Assembly (NCBI GenBank): GCA_016235165.1
Contig: JACRLX010000021.1
Location: forward strand, 124,001 to 188,000
Direction of reading: 5' to 3'
DNA length: 64,000 nt
DNA from: Rhodocyclales bacterium
GTDB taxonomy: Bacteria; Pseudomonadota; Gammaproteobacteria; Burkholderiales; Rhodocyclaceae
The notes under the pieces: model-generated
What the model was told of the DNA's origin: nothing
Seen by the model: the letters and a program-made list of their open reading frames with translations, nothing else
The model's database searches: none
Program-made: the position numbers and the translations under genes
Shown: piece after piece, positions 17,622 to 29,867 of the stretch
Layout: the number at the start of each line of letters is the position of its first letter
How positions within the stretch are numbered: the first letter of the stretch is position 1

Positions 17622-18251
17622 ATGGAAACATTCCTGATCGCCAATCCGAAAGGCGGCGTCGGCAAGAGCACGCTGGCGACCAACCTCGCCGGCCACTTCG
17701 CCCGCCAGGGGAATCGCGTGATGCTGGGCGACATCGACCGCCAGCAGTCTTCGCGCGAATGGCTCAAGCTGCGTTCGCCGGCCCTGCCGCGAATTGCCTC
17801 GTGGGAAATCGGGCCCGACCAGCCGGCGCGACCGCCGAAGGACACCACCCATGTCGTGCTCGACACGCCGGCCGGACTGCACGGCAAGAAGCTGGGGCTG
17901 GTGTTGAAGCTGGTGCGGCGGGTGATCGTGCCGCTGCAACCCTCGATTTTCGACATCCTGGCGACGCGGCAGTTTCTCGGCCGCCTGTTCGAGGAGAAGG
18001 AAATCCGCAAACGTGAAGCCTTCGTCGCCATCGTCGCCATGCGGGTCGACGCACGCACCCGCGCCGCCGCCGAGCTTGAGCGCTTTCTCGAAGGCACCGG
18101 CCTGCCGGTAGTGGCGCACCTGCGCGACACCCAAGTGTATGTGCAGGCCGCCGCCCATGGCATGAGCATCTTCGACCTGCCACCCAGCCGGGCGGCACAG
18201 GATGTGGAGCAGTGGCAACCGCTGCTGGACTGGGCCAGGAAAGCGGCCTAG
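17622..18251 (+). CDS. ParA-like ATPase, short orphan form
   Basis: Deviant Walker ATPase of 209 residues: PKGGVGKST near residues 9-17, GDIDRQQSSREWL, and DTPAGLHGKKL for the Walker B/switch region. This matches the small ParA/Soj-like group with no N-terminal DNA-binding extension. No partner ParB is present. It sits alone between the divergent hemerythrin-like gene and dnaE. It is distinct in sequence from the ParA-type gene at 8559-9365. Confidence 0.82.
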   Translation: METFLIANPKGGVGKSTLATNLAGHFARQGNRVMLGDIDRQQSSREWLKLRSPALPRIASWEIGPDQPARPPKDTTHVVLDTPAGLHGKKLGLVLKLVRRVIVPLQPSIFDILATRQFLGRLFEEKEIRKREAFVAIVAMRVDARTRAAAELERFLEGTGLPVVAHLRDTQVYVQAAAHGMSIFDLPPSRAAQDVEQWQPLLDWARKAA

Positions 18252-18305
18252 CAGCCTGGCTGCTGCTACCGGGCAAGGACTTCCGTGGCAGGTGATGCGC
18301 AGGGG

Positions 18306-18311
18306 TAAAAT
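18306..18311 (+). promoter_or_regulatory. -10 element of dnaE, possible leaderless start
   Basis: TAAAAT ends only 9 bases before the dnaE ATG, so a transcript from it would have almost no 5' leader. No Shine-Dalgarno sequence and no clear -35 are seen. Confidence 0.4.
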
Positions 18312-18320
18312 CGCCGCGCC

Positions 18321-21757
<3,437 letters not shown>

Positions 21758-21761
<4 letters not shown>

Positions 21762-22231
21762 TCACGCTGATCGACGACGCGCTGCTCGACGAAGTCTGCG
21801 CCGAAGCCGCCGCCAGCCCGCGCCGGCGCAAGAACCGCAACTTCCACCCGCGCGACGACCACCCCGGCCACCGCCTGCTCAATGCCATGATGGCCGACAG
21901 CTACATTCCGCCGCATCGCCACCTGGACCCGAACAAGGACGAGACCTTCGTCGTCCTGCGCGGCCTGATTGGCCTGGTCGTCTTCGACGACGCCGGCGGC
22001 GTGGTCCGCACCGCAAAAGTCGGCGCTCACGGAGCGGCGATCGGCGTCGATGTCGGCCACGGCACCTGGCATACCGCCGTCGCCCTGGCCGACAACACGG
22101 TTTTTCTCGAAGCCAAGGCCGGCCCCTACCTGCCATTTGCCGAAGCCGAGCGCGCCCCCTGGGCGCCTGCGGAAAACACTCCCGAGGCACGCGCCTACCT
22201 GGAGCAGTTGCGGCGGAAGCTCGCCGCCTAG
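21758..22231 (+). CDS. WbuC-family cupin metalloprotein
   Basis: A 157-residue cupin with IPPHRHLDPNKDETFVVLRG supplying the typical metal-binding His/Glu set, and a second conserved His in GHGTWHTAV. It matches the WbuC cupin-fold family, often found with polysaccharide genes but of uncertain function. It is translationally coupled to dnaE (ATGA). Residues AKVGAHGAAIGV are encoded by a stretch (22014-22042) resembling the dispersed intergenic repeat of this window. Confidence 0.75.
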
Positions 22232-22337
22232 CAGGCGAAGCGGTGCTGCGACGCAGCGTGCGCGCCGAAAAATCCGGTCTATACACAAAGCAGTATCATG
22301 ACTACAGTGAGATCGTGATCGGAATCGGCTGCCGGAA

Positions 22338-24131
22338 ATGAGGCGAATTTCCAGTTTTCTGGGCTCCCTGCTGCTTTGCGCCGCGTTATCGATCCCCGGG
22401 GTCGGTACCGCGGCGCCAGCAAGCGGCGAGACGGCGGGGGTCCCGGTGAAATCGGTGAAATCCGACCGGATCGCGGTGGTGATCGGCAACAGCCGCTACC
22501 CGTCCGGAGCCTTGGCCAACCCGCGCAACGACGCTTCGGCCATGGCCGAGGCGCTGCGCAGGCTCGACTTCGATGTCGAACTGAAACTCGACGCCACCAA
22601 GGCCGACATGGACGCCGTGTTTCGCCGTTTCAGCGCCCGCGCCGACGGCGCCGCGGTGACGGCGATCTTCTATGCCGGCCACGGCATCCAGGTTGGCGGC
22701 GGGAATTACATCGTGCCGATCGACGCCAACCCGCAACACGAGCGCGACCTCAAGCGCGACATGATCAAGATGGACGACATCCTCGAAGACATGGGCGCGG
22801 CACGGGTCAAGCTGGTCTTCTTCGACGCCTGTCGCGACAATCCGCTGGCAAGAAGCTTCAGCCGCGGCGGTTCGCGCGGCATGGCGGCCCCGGTCGAGGC
22901 GACCGGCACGCTGATCTCGTTCGCCACCAAGCACGGCAACACGGCAGCCGACGGCGAGGGCAAGCACAGCCCTTATGCCGCCGCCTTGCTGGCGGCCCTG
23001 GAAAATCCCGCCGGCGTGGAAATCGAACAAATGCTGCGGCGTGTCCAGCAAAGCGTGAAGCAGGCAACCAGCGGCCAGCAGGAGCCCTGGCGCTATGGCT
23101 CGCTGGATGGCGATTTCTACTTTCGGCCTCCGGCGCCGACGGATGCCACGGCGGCGTCGAAAGCCGCCGTTGAACAGGCCGTGCAGGAGGCCACGCGGCG
23201 CGCCGGCGAGCAGGCCGCGCGCGAGAAGGCGGAGTTGCAGCAGTCAATCAAGGCGCTCAGGGAAGCCAGCGAACGCGCCGTCGCCGAAGCCGTCAAGGCG
23301 CAGAAACTGGCCGGTGAAAGCGCCGTGGCCGAGGCCCTCAAACGCAGCAACGAACAGGCGGCGCGCGAGCGCGACGCGATGCAGAAGTCAATGGAAAAAA
23401 TGCTTCAGGACGCCCTCGACAAACAGAAGGCGACGCTGGAAGCCGAGCGCGCAGCGAGTGCCGCCAAGACCGCGCCGATGGCCACCGGCGACGGCAAGGC
23501 TGCACCGCAGGCGATCAGCCTGGCCAGCCTGAGGCCGGCCGAAGCGGCCAGGCCCGCCGCGTCTCCCGTGTCGATGATCGGCGCCGCCGGCGACGAGTGG
23601 GAATATGTCGCGACCGACATCTACGGCAAGCAGCAGAAGCTGGTCGCGCGCGTCAAGGCCATCGTCCCCGGCGCCGGGCTGCTGGAGGAATTCGTCCTCG
23701 GCGGTCGTCCGCTGGCGGAATGGGTGTTCGACAACAAGCCGCACCTGGTCGGCATTCCGCTCGACTCGGTGCTCCTGTTCGCGCCCAACTGGGCTGGCGA
23801 GGATCTCGACAGCGTGGCCATCGTCAATCCCTCGCGCTGCCTGCAGATCCAGTACGTGACCAGCTGCCGGGTATCGAAAATGAAAGTGGTCGGCGAGGAA
23901 AGGATCACCGTGCCGGCCGGCAGCTATGACACCAGGAAGCTGGAAATGACGGTGGTTTTCGGCACGGACTACGGTGACGCCACCCTTGACGCCACGATCT
24001 GGTATTCCAAACAGCACCAGCGCATGGTGCGGCAATCGGTGAAGGGACGGCATCCGGTGGCCGAAGCGCCGGTGAATCAGCTCTACGAAACCATGGAGCT
24101 TGCCGCCTATCGCTCCTGGGCGGCGCGCTGA
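22338..24131 (+). CDS. exported caspase-family protein 1
   Basis: A 597-residue protein with an N-terminal signal peptide (about residues 1-30) and a peptidase C14 p20-like domain at about 42-255. The caspase dyad is present: His in FYAGHGIQ and Cys in FFDACRDNPL. A long charged coiled-coil (about 275-370, many Ala/Glu/Lys) follows, then a C-terminal beta-rich domain beginning near GDEWEYVATD. Bacterial proteins of this kind are often called caspase-like or metacaspase-like; substrates are usually unknown. Its paralogue lies immediately downstream. Confidence 0.8.
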   Translation: MRRISSFLGSLLLCAALSIPGVGTAAPASGETAGVPVKSVKSDRIAVVIGNSRYPSGALANPRNDASAMAEALRRLDFDVELKLDATKADMDAVFRRFSARADGAAVTAIFYAGHGIQVGGGNYIVPIDANPQHERDLKRDMIKMDDILEDMGAARVKLVFFDACRDNPLARSFSRGGSRGMAAPVEATGTLISFATKHGNTAADGEGKHSPYAAALLAALENPAGVEIEQMLRRVQQSVKQATSGQQEPWRYGSLDGDFYFRPPAPTDATAASKAAVEQAVQEATRRAGEQAAREKAELQQSIKALREASERAVAEAVKAQKLAGESAVAEALKRSNEQAARERDAMQKSMEKMLQDALDKQKATLEAERAASAAKTAPMATGDGKAAPQAISLASLRPAEAARPAASPVSMIGAAGDEWEYVATDIYGKQQKLVARVKAIVPGAGLLEEFVLGGRPLAEWVFDNKPHLVGIPLDSVLLFAPNWAGEDLDSVAIVNPSRCLQIQYVTSCRVSKMKVVGEERITVPAGSYDTRKLEMTVVFGTDYGDATLDATIWYSKQHQRMVRQSVKGRHPVAEAPVNQLYETMELAAYRSWAAR

Positions 24132-24274
24132 CGGGAGGAATTCAGGAAACGATGCGGCCGCCCGAGCTGAGGCTGCGCTGAACGAGCGGGTGGCGACAAT
24201 TGAGCGGATGACGGCCTGCCGATCCATGGTGCGCTGACTTGCAGTGGTGGAAACATTCGGTCGGGCCAGCACTT

Positions 24275-24302
24275 TTGCCGCGCAAACTGACCGGCGTATG
24301 AT
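24275..24302 (+). promoter_or_regulatory. promoter of the second caspase gene
   Basis: TTGCCG (24275-24280) and TATGAT (24297-24302), 16 bases apart, lie 30 bases before the ATG at 24333. The second caspase gene can therefore be expressed separately from the first. Confidence 0.5.
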
Positions 24303-24332
24303 CAATCCTTCCGGTGCCAGCCCGCGTATGCG

Positions 24333-26960
24333 ATGCAGATGAAGCGCTTGAGGTGGTTTTTCTTCTTGTTTTTGGCCGGCGTGCAATGCATCGTCGCCAT
24401 GCCGGCAGGCGGCGCCGAGCCTGCGCGGGCCGCGGCCGCAACGCAGCCCAAGGACCTGCGTGTCGCCGTTGTCATCGGCAACGGCCGCTACCCCTCGGGC
24501 ACGCTCGCCAATCCGCCCAACGACGCGACGGCGATGGCCACGGCACTGAAAAACCTGGGCTTCGATGTCGAACTGAAGCTCGATGCCTCGAAGGCCGACA
24601 TGGACGCGATCTTCAAGCGCCTGAGCGCCAAGGCCGAGCAGGCCGGCGTGGCGGCGCTGTTCTATGCGGGACACGGCATCCAGGTGAACGGCAGCAATTA
24701 CATCGTGCCGATCGACGCCAACCCGAAGAGCGAACGCGACCTGAAGCGCGAAATGGTCAAGATGGACGATGTCATAGACGACATGGATGGCGCCAAGGTC
24801 AAGCTGGTGTTTTTCGATGCCTGTCGCGACAACCCGCTGTCCCGCAGTTTCAACCGCGGCGCTTCGCGCGGCATGGCCGCGCCGGTCGAAGCGACCGGCA
24901 CCCTGATTTCATTCGCGACGAAACACGGCAACACCGCTGCCGACGGCGAAGGCGAGCACAGCCCGTACACCACCGCGCTGCTCGCGGCACTCGAAGACGC
25001 GCGCGGGGTCGAGATCGAGCAAATGCTGCGCAAGGTCCAGCAAGGCGTCAGGCAGGCAACCAAAGGCCAGCAGGAACCCTGGCGCTATGGTTCGCTCGAC
25101 GGCGATTTCTACTTCCAGGCGCCGGCGCCGCAGGCGGACGCCGGCAAACTGCAGCAGGAGGCTGTCGATCGCGCCATCCAGGAGGCGGTGAAGCGCGCCA
25201 GCGAACAGGCTGCGGCCGAAGCTGCTCGCCGTGCGGCCGAACAGCAGGTCAGGGAGCGCGCGACATCCGCCGCCAACGTGGAACTTTCCTACTGGGACAG
25301 CATCAAGGCCGGCCAGAACGCGGATGACTTCCGTGCCTACGTCAAGCGCTATCCGGCGGGATCCTTCGTCGACCTTGCGCAAAACCGCATTGCCGCACTC
25401 GAGCGCGAAGCAAAGCGGCAGGGGGAAGAGGCGCGCACCGCGGCCAAACAGCCGGCGGCTCCCGCAGGAGGCGACCAGACCGCGGTCGAACTGACGTTCT
25501 GGGACAGCATCAAGACCAGCGGCAACGTCGATGACCTGAAGGAATATCTGGCGAACTATCCGCAGGGCCGTTTTGCCGGCCTCGCGCGCAACCGCATCCG
25601 CACGCTGGAGTCCGCGCCCGGCCCGGCGGCTGCCAAGCCGGCCGTCGCGCCGGCTGCGCCTCAGGCCGCTCAGGCCACCGTGCAAATCGCCATGATCGCA
25701 CCGTCGAAACCGGCACCCGCTCCGGCGACGGATTCCGCCTTGCCGCAGGCCGGCGATTCGTGGACCTATCGCTACGTCAACGCCTGGCGCAAGGACAGCC
25801 CTCAAACCGTGGTGGTCAAGGTCGAAGAGTCCGATACCGGCCGCGTGATCGACCGGATGTCCTTGCACGGCGGGCGCGTTGCAAACGAGCGCAGCTTCGA
25901 AGGCAAGCCGGAGGCCGCTGATCGCGCGCTCGGTCGCGATGTTCGCGTTCTCGAACTGCTGCCCTATGCGCAGATCCTGCTGAAGGAAGATCTGAAGGCG
26001 GGACAGGAAAAGACATTTCCCGACCTTGTCCTGGGCATCGAAACCTATCGCGTCAAGGCGAAGATCGTCGGCCAGGAGCAGGTCAGCGTTCCGGCCGGAA
26101 ACTTCGCTGCCTGGCGCGTGGAAATTCTTGGTGAGCGCCTTGGCTCAGCACTCATCCCGGCTCAGGGTGGCGTCGTCGCCTCGATCACCCATACGATCTG
26201 GTTCGTGCCCGAGATCAAGCGCGTAGTCAAGGTCACGCACAAGGGGGGCAATCCGTGGCGTGCCGTCCTCGACAACGACAGTCTCGAACTGATTTCCTAT
26301 ACGCCGTCCGGACAGGCGCCGGCACAACCCACCGCGCCGCCGGCCGGGACCGCAGCGCTGCAAAGTGCCGCGGTGGACGTGGGTTCCGCGCTGCCCAGGG
26401 TCGGCGACTCCTGGACCTATCGTTACATCAACGGCTGGCGCAAGGGCAGCCCGGAAACTGTGCTGGTCAAGGTCGAAGAGTCCGAGGCCGGCCGCGTGAT
26501 CGACCGGATGTCCCTGCGCGGTGAGCGCCTTGCCGACGAGCGCAGCTTCGATGGCAAGCCCGAGGCCGTCGAGCGCGCCCTTGGTCACGATGTCCGCATC
26601 CTCGAACTGCTGCCCTACGCGCAGACCCTGCTGCAGGAAGGCATGAAGCCGGGGCAGGAAAAGAGCCTTGCGGATCTTGCCCTGGGTACCGAAACCTATC
26701 GCGTCAAGGTGAAGTTCGTCGGCCAGGAGAAGATCAGCGTTCCAGCAGGAAGCTTTGATGCCTTGCGGGTGGAGATTGCCGGCCAGAGGCTTGGAGCGCT
26801 CGCGCCCGGGCAGGTGTCGACCGTCAATCTATTCACCCACGTCGTATGGTTTGCGCCCGAAATCAGGAGAGTCGTCAAAGCGACTCACAAGTCGGGCAAC
26901 CCGTGGCGCACGTTTATCGACGATGACAGCCTTGAACTCGTGTCCCACAGCCTGCGTTAA
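24333..26960 (+). CDS. exported caspase-family protein 2, duplicated C-terminal domain
   Basis: Paralogue of the upstream gene, 875 residues: signal peptide (1 to about 30), a caspase domain at about 45-265 with the His in FYAGHGIQ and the Cys in FFDACRDNPL, and two short repeats with the core WDSIK (about 315 and 390) ending in NRI-x-x-LE. Two copies of a roughly 185-residue domain follow, starting GDSWTYRY at about 468 and 690. The C-terminal domains resemble the end of the first protein (GDEWEY). ATGs at 24333 and 24339 are both possible starts. Confidence 0.8.
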   Translation: MQMKRLRWFFFLFLAGVQCIVAMPAGGAEPARAAAATQPKDLRVAVVIGNGRYPSGTLANPPNDATAMATALKNLGFDVELKLDASKADMDAIFKRLSAKAEQAGVAALFYAGHGIQVNGSNYIVPIDANPKSERDLKREMVKMDDVIDDMDGAKVKLVFFDACRDNPLSRSFNRGASRGMAAPVEATGTLISFATKHGNTAADGEGEHSPYTTALLAALEDARGVEIEQMLRKVQQGVRQATKGQQEPWRYGSLDGDFYFQAPAPQADAGKLQQEAVDRAIQEAVKRASEQAAAEAARRAAEQQVRERATSAANVELSYWDSIKAGQNADDFRAYVKRYPAGSFVDLAQNRIAALEREAKRQGEEARTAAKQPAAPAGGDQTAVELTFWDSIKTSGNVDDLKEYLANYPQGRFAGLARNRIRTLESAPGPAAAKPAVAPAAPQAAQATVQIAMIAPSKPAPAPATDSALPQAGDSWTYRYVNAWRKDSPQTVVVKVEESDTGRVIDRMSLHGGRVANERSFEGKPEAADRALGRDVRVLELLPYAQILLKEDLKAGQEKTFPDLVLGIETYRVKAKIVGQEQVSVPAGNFAAWRVEILGERLGSALIPAQGGVVASITHTIWFVPEIKRVVKVTHKGGNPWRAVLDNDSLELISYTPSGQAPAQPTAPPAGTAALQSAAVDVGSALPRVGDSWTYRYINGWRKGSPETVLVKVEESEAGRVIDRMSLRGERLADERSFDGKPEAVERALGHDVRILELLPYAQTLLQEGMKPGQEKSLADLALGTETYRVKVKFVGQEKISVPAGSFDALRVEIAGQRLGALAPGQVSTVNLFTHVVWFAPEIRRVVKATHKSGNPWRTFIDDDSLELVSHSLR
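25741..26951 (+). repeat. tandem duplication of a 185-residue domain-coding unit
   Basis: Copy A is 25741-26305 and copy B is 26396-26951, joined by a Pro/Ala-rich linker. Long stretches are nearly identical in DNA, for example the run encoding VKVEESxxGRVIDRMSL, so the duplication is recent or kept similar by recombination. Confidence 0.8.
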
Positions 26961-26990
26961 CAGGCGTTCCGGACGTCGGCTGAAACGCCT

Positions 26991-27470
26991 TCAGGAAACG
27001 ATATACGCGCCCGAGCCGGTCGACAGCAATTTGCCGTCGGCGCCGAGGAATTCCATGCGCGTGGTGGCGACACGCGAGCCGAGGCGCAGGACTTCGGCAT
27101 TGAGCATGAAACTGTCACCAACGCCGGGACGCAGGTAGTCGACGCGCAAATCGATGGTGCCCAGCTTGCCGAAGCGATGCAGGCGCTGGGCCGGTGCCTC
27201 GTCCAGGTGGCGGGCGCCGATCGCCGCCATGACGGCGAGGCCACCCATGGCGTCGATGCAGGCGCTGATGACACCACCATGGAGGCGGTTGGGGCTGCCG
27301 ACCAGCTCCGGGCGCATGACGATGGCGCCGGATACGCGCTCCGGCTTGATCGCAACGATCTTCAGCCCGAGCATCTGGTTGAAGCTGATCATGTCCTCGA
27401 AAATATGCCTGAGGCCGGCAACAAATTCAGGCTCGAACGCGGTTACCGGTTCGGCGGCTTGCTTCTTCAT
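26991..27470 (-). CDS. PaaI-type hotdog thioesterase
   Basis: A 159-residue hotdog-fold protein. HGGVISACIDAMGG (about residues 63-76) is the PaaI/YiiD-like motif with the catalytic-region His-Gly-Gly, followed by DLRVDYLRPG. Such enzymes hydrolyse acyl-CoA thioesters. The frame runs open to 27698, but MKKQAAEPV at 27470 starts where the family usually begins. No good ribosome site precedes it. It converges with the second caspase gene, 30 bases apart. Confidence 0.75.
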   Translation of the reverse strand: MKKQAAEPVTAFEPEFVAGLRHIFEDMISFNQMLGLKIVAIKPERVSGAIVMRPELVGSPNRLHGGVISACIDAMGGLAVMAAIGARHLDEAPAQRLHRFGKLGTIDLRVDYLRPGVGDSFMLNAEVLRLGSRVATTRMEFLGADGKLLSTGSGAYIVS

Positions 27471-27796
27471 GGAGACGAAACCTGGTCGGGGAAAGAAACA
27501 GTGGCTCGCGGCTTCAAGAACGTCACCCGGCAGAACTTCGATGTCGCCGGGGAACGCGGTTGTGCCCGATGCCTGCCGTACGGCCGCCGAACGCATCGCA
27601 CCACCGCGGGGCAGCGATGGGATCAGGTCGACGGCCGAACAGAACTGCCAGCATGCGGCGTCGTGAAACTCCCTGCAGGCGCGCACAATGATGTGCAATT
27701 GTGATCGCGCCGCCGCTCGTGGACCGCTCCACGGGCGGTTTCAATCATGGGAATTTCATCCCTCATCCAACGCCGCCTGCCTCCATGCAGTATGGA
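27471..27796. other. gene-poor gap upstream of the thioesterase gene
   Basis: I see no convincing gene in these 326 bases. They hold an inverted repeat, CCGC-T-CGTGGA with TCCACG-G-GCGG around a CCGC loop (27713-27738), followed on the plus strand by TTTCAATC and an AT-richer stretch up to the end of the small regulator gene. The thioesterase promoter should lie here but no clear -35/-10 pair was found. Confidence 0.4.
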
Positions 27797-28015
27797 TTAC
27801 TTCTGTGCGTCGGCGAGATCCTTGTCGCTGACCTTGCCGCTCTGGTGCAGCCACAGCAGGATGGCCAGGGGCTTGGGAATATTGCGGCCGGACTCATAAC
27901 GCGAACCACCGGACTGGGTCACGCCGTAGCGGGTCCAGAAATCCTTCTGGTTCAGGTTGAGCTTCTTGCGCGCAGTAGCGATGTCGGAAAAATCAAGCTT
28001 CTTTTTTCTTGCCAT
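27797..28015 (-). CDS. small helix-turn-helix protein
   Basis: A 72-residue basic protein. ARKKLNLNQKDFWTRYGVTQ and SGGSRYESGR follow the pattern of an XRE/lambda-repressor-like helix-turn-helix, with the second helix at TQSGGSRYE. A 12-residue tail (SGKVSDKDLADAQK) is polar. AAGGAG lies 7 bases before the ATG at 28015, which favours it over the longer frame starting at 28066. A single-gene regulator; its targets are unknown. Confidence 0.75.
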   Translation of the reverse strand: MARKKKLDFSDIATARKKLNLNQKDFWTRYGVTQSGGSRYESGRNIPKPLAILLWLHQSGKVSDKDLADAQK

Positions 28016-28102
28016 GGTTTGCTCCTTTGAGGGGGGGGATGAAACAGTTTGGAAGCATACCGCCATTTATGCCGAATGTGGTAGTCATGCCGCAGGATTT
28101 TT

Positions 28103-28939
28103 TTACATGCCGATAGCCTGCAATGCCTGCGATGCAATCAGGGAGATTTCCTTCAGCCCCGCCGCTTCGGCAATTTCAAGCGCCCTGGCGTAGGCCAGCC
28201 GGGCGTCATTGCCACCCGACGCCTGCCCCGGCGCGTACCGGCGCTGGATATCGCCAATCAGCAGCCAGTCGCGCGCGATTTTTTCCGGCAGGGCCAGGCG
28301 TCGATCGATGTCGAGCGCCGCTTGCGCCGCCGCCAGGGCCGTGGCCTCGCCGCCGGCGAGGCGCGCGGCGGCCAGCAGGCGCCAGGCATTGCCCAGTTCG
28401 CGCGGCTCGTCGCGCTCGCGCAGCAAGGCCAGTCCGCGCTCGGCGTGGGCACGCGCGGCAGGGGCTTCGCCGCGCCGCAGGCTGGCGCGCCCGCGCAGGA
28501 TCTCCAGGCTGGCCCCCGCCGCGCAGTCGGCGCCGCAGCGGCCGGCGGCATGATCGAGAACCTGGCCGGCGTCGGCGGCACGATCCAGGGCCAGCAAGGC
28601 CTGGCCGCGCAGCAGCAGCACATCCAGCTCTTCGGCCAATCCAGGCGGAATACCGTCAAGCATTTCCAGCGCCACGGCGGCACGCCCCTGCGCCAGCTTG
28701 ACGCGAATCAGGTGCAGGCGATTGCGCGCGCTTCCGGCCACGTCGTCGATGCCGGCGAAGCGCCGCATCGCCTCGGCAAAGCGCCGCTCGGCGACCGCCA
28801 GATCGCCGCGCTGGTAACGCTTGGCGCCATCGCTCTCGACTTCCAGCGCGGCCTTCAGCAACGGCGGATCGACCGGCCTTGGCGGCGAGGCGCAGCCGAC
28901 AACGGCGACCAGCAACAGCAAACCCCACTTAGCGCGCAT
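28103..28939 (-). CDS. helical lipoprotein of the MCE operon
   Basis: Last gene of a five-gene overlapping operon, 278 residues. The signal peptide ends in a lipobox (VAVVGCAS; Cys about residue 17), so it is lipidated. The rest is alpha-helical with TPR-like A/L/R periodicity (for example GDLAVAERRFAEAMRRF), unlike the usual PqiC-type auxiliary lipoprotein. Its start overlaps the MCE gene by 11 bases, so coupled translation is likely. It could be the outer-membrane-side partner of the MCE protein, by context only. Confidence 0.7.
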   Translation of the reverse strand: MRAKWGLLLLVAVVGCASPPRPVDPPLLKAALEVESDGAKRYQRGDLAVAERRFAEAMRRFAGIDDVAGSARNRLHLIRVKLAQGRAAVALEMLDGIPPGLAEELDVLLLRGQALLALDRAADAGQVLDHAAGRCGADCAAGASLEILRGRASLRRGEAPAARAHAERGLALLRERDEPRELGNAWRLLAAARLAGGEATALAAAQAALDIDRRLALPEKIARDWLLIGDIQRRYAPGQASGGNDARLAYARALEIAEAAGLKEISLIASQALQAIGM

Positions 28940-29867
28940 GACCGGCCTCCCCGCGCGGATCGCTGTCCGCCTTGAGCGTCGCCGGCCCCGGCGCATCGAC
29001 CAGGTTGCGGATCGGCCAGGCCTGCCTGGCGCCACCGACGATTTCGCGCACATCGGCCGCCACCGCGCTGCCGTCGCGCAACACCGGCGGCACGCTGGTC
29101 TCGGCCTCGGCGGTGATCTTCTCGACATGATCGAGGACCTGGCTGGTCCGCTCGAGCATGGCGGGCAGTCGCTGGTTGGCGGCTTCCAGGGTCTGGCCCA
29201 GATGCTTGAGGTCTTCTTCGGCCTTGTTCAGCACTCTCACCGCCGAGACGCCTATGCCATCGACCTGGCGATTGCCGTTGGCGAGGAGCACGTTGAGTGC
29301 CTCCGAGCTGGCGCGGATCTGTGCCAGCGTGCCCGGCAGGCCTTTCTGCGGATCGGCGAGCGTGCCGGTGATCGCCTTGATGTCCTTGAGGATGGGCACG
29401 AACTCGTCGCGCACCTGATTGGCCAGCGCACCCAGGCCGTCGGCGCGCGTGAAAGCCAGCCGCGCCTGCGCCGCCGCCAGCCGGGTCTTGTCCGGACCGG
29501 GCACGATTTCCAGCGTCGGCGAGCCGACCAGGCCTTCCTTGCGCAGCTCGACACGGGCGTCGTGGGTGACGAAGCGCATGTGATCGGCATCGACCTCGAT
29601 GCCCACGGCCACCGAACCATCGTCGCGCAGGCTGACCTCGGACACCGAGCCGACGCGGAAGCCGGCGATGCGCACGGCCTGGCCCTTGGCGATGTCCTGC
29701 GCGCTGTCGGTGACGAATCCATAGCTCACGGTCTGGCGCAACAGGCCCTGGCGCACAAAAATTGCGGCCACCACGGCCAGCGTCAGCAAGGACGCCAGGA
29801 TCAGGAAGCGGCGCGTGCCGCGACGCACGGCCGCCGTGTCCGCGTCGTATTGGGTCAGCAGGGACAT
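28929..29867 (-). CDS. MCE/MlaD-family substrate-binding protein
   Basis: A 312-residue inner-membrane-anchored periplasmic protein: one membrane helix at about residues 22-43, then an MCE domain (about 48-125; AVRIAGFRVGSVSEV and GSPTLEIVPG), then a long helical tail with heptad-like spacing. MCE proteins form hexameric rings or tunnels that carry phospholipids between membranes. GGAGG precedes the ATG at 29867. The gene overlaps its neighbours on both sides. The 312-residue length fits a single-MCE-domain protein. Confidence 0.88.
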   Translation of the reverse strand: MSLLTQYDADTAAVRRGTRRFLILASLLTLAVVAAIFVRQGLLRQTVSYGFVTDSAQDIAKGQAVRIAGFRVGSVSEVSLRDDGSVAVGIEVDADHMRFVTHDARVELRKEGLVGSPTLEIVPGPDKTRLAAAQARLAFTRADGLGALANQVRDEFVPILKDIKAITGTLADPQKGLPGTLAQIRASSEALNVLLANGNRQVDGIGVSAVRVLNKAEEDLKHLGQTLEAANQRLPAMLERTSQVLDHVEKITAEAETSVPPVLRDGSAVAADVREIVGGARQAWPIRNLVDAPGPATLKADSDPRGEAGHAR

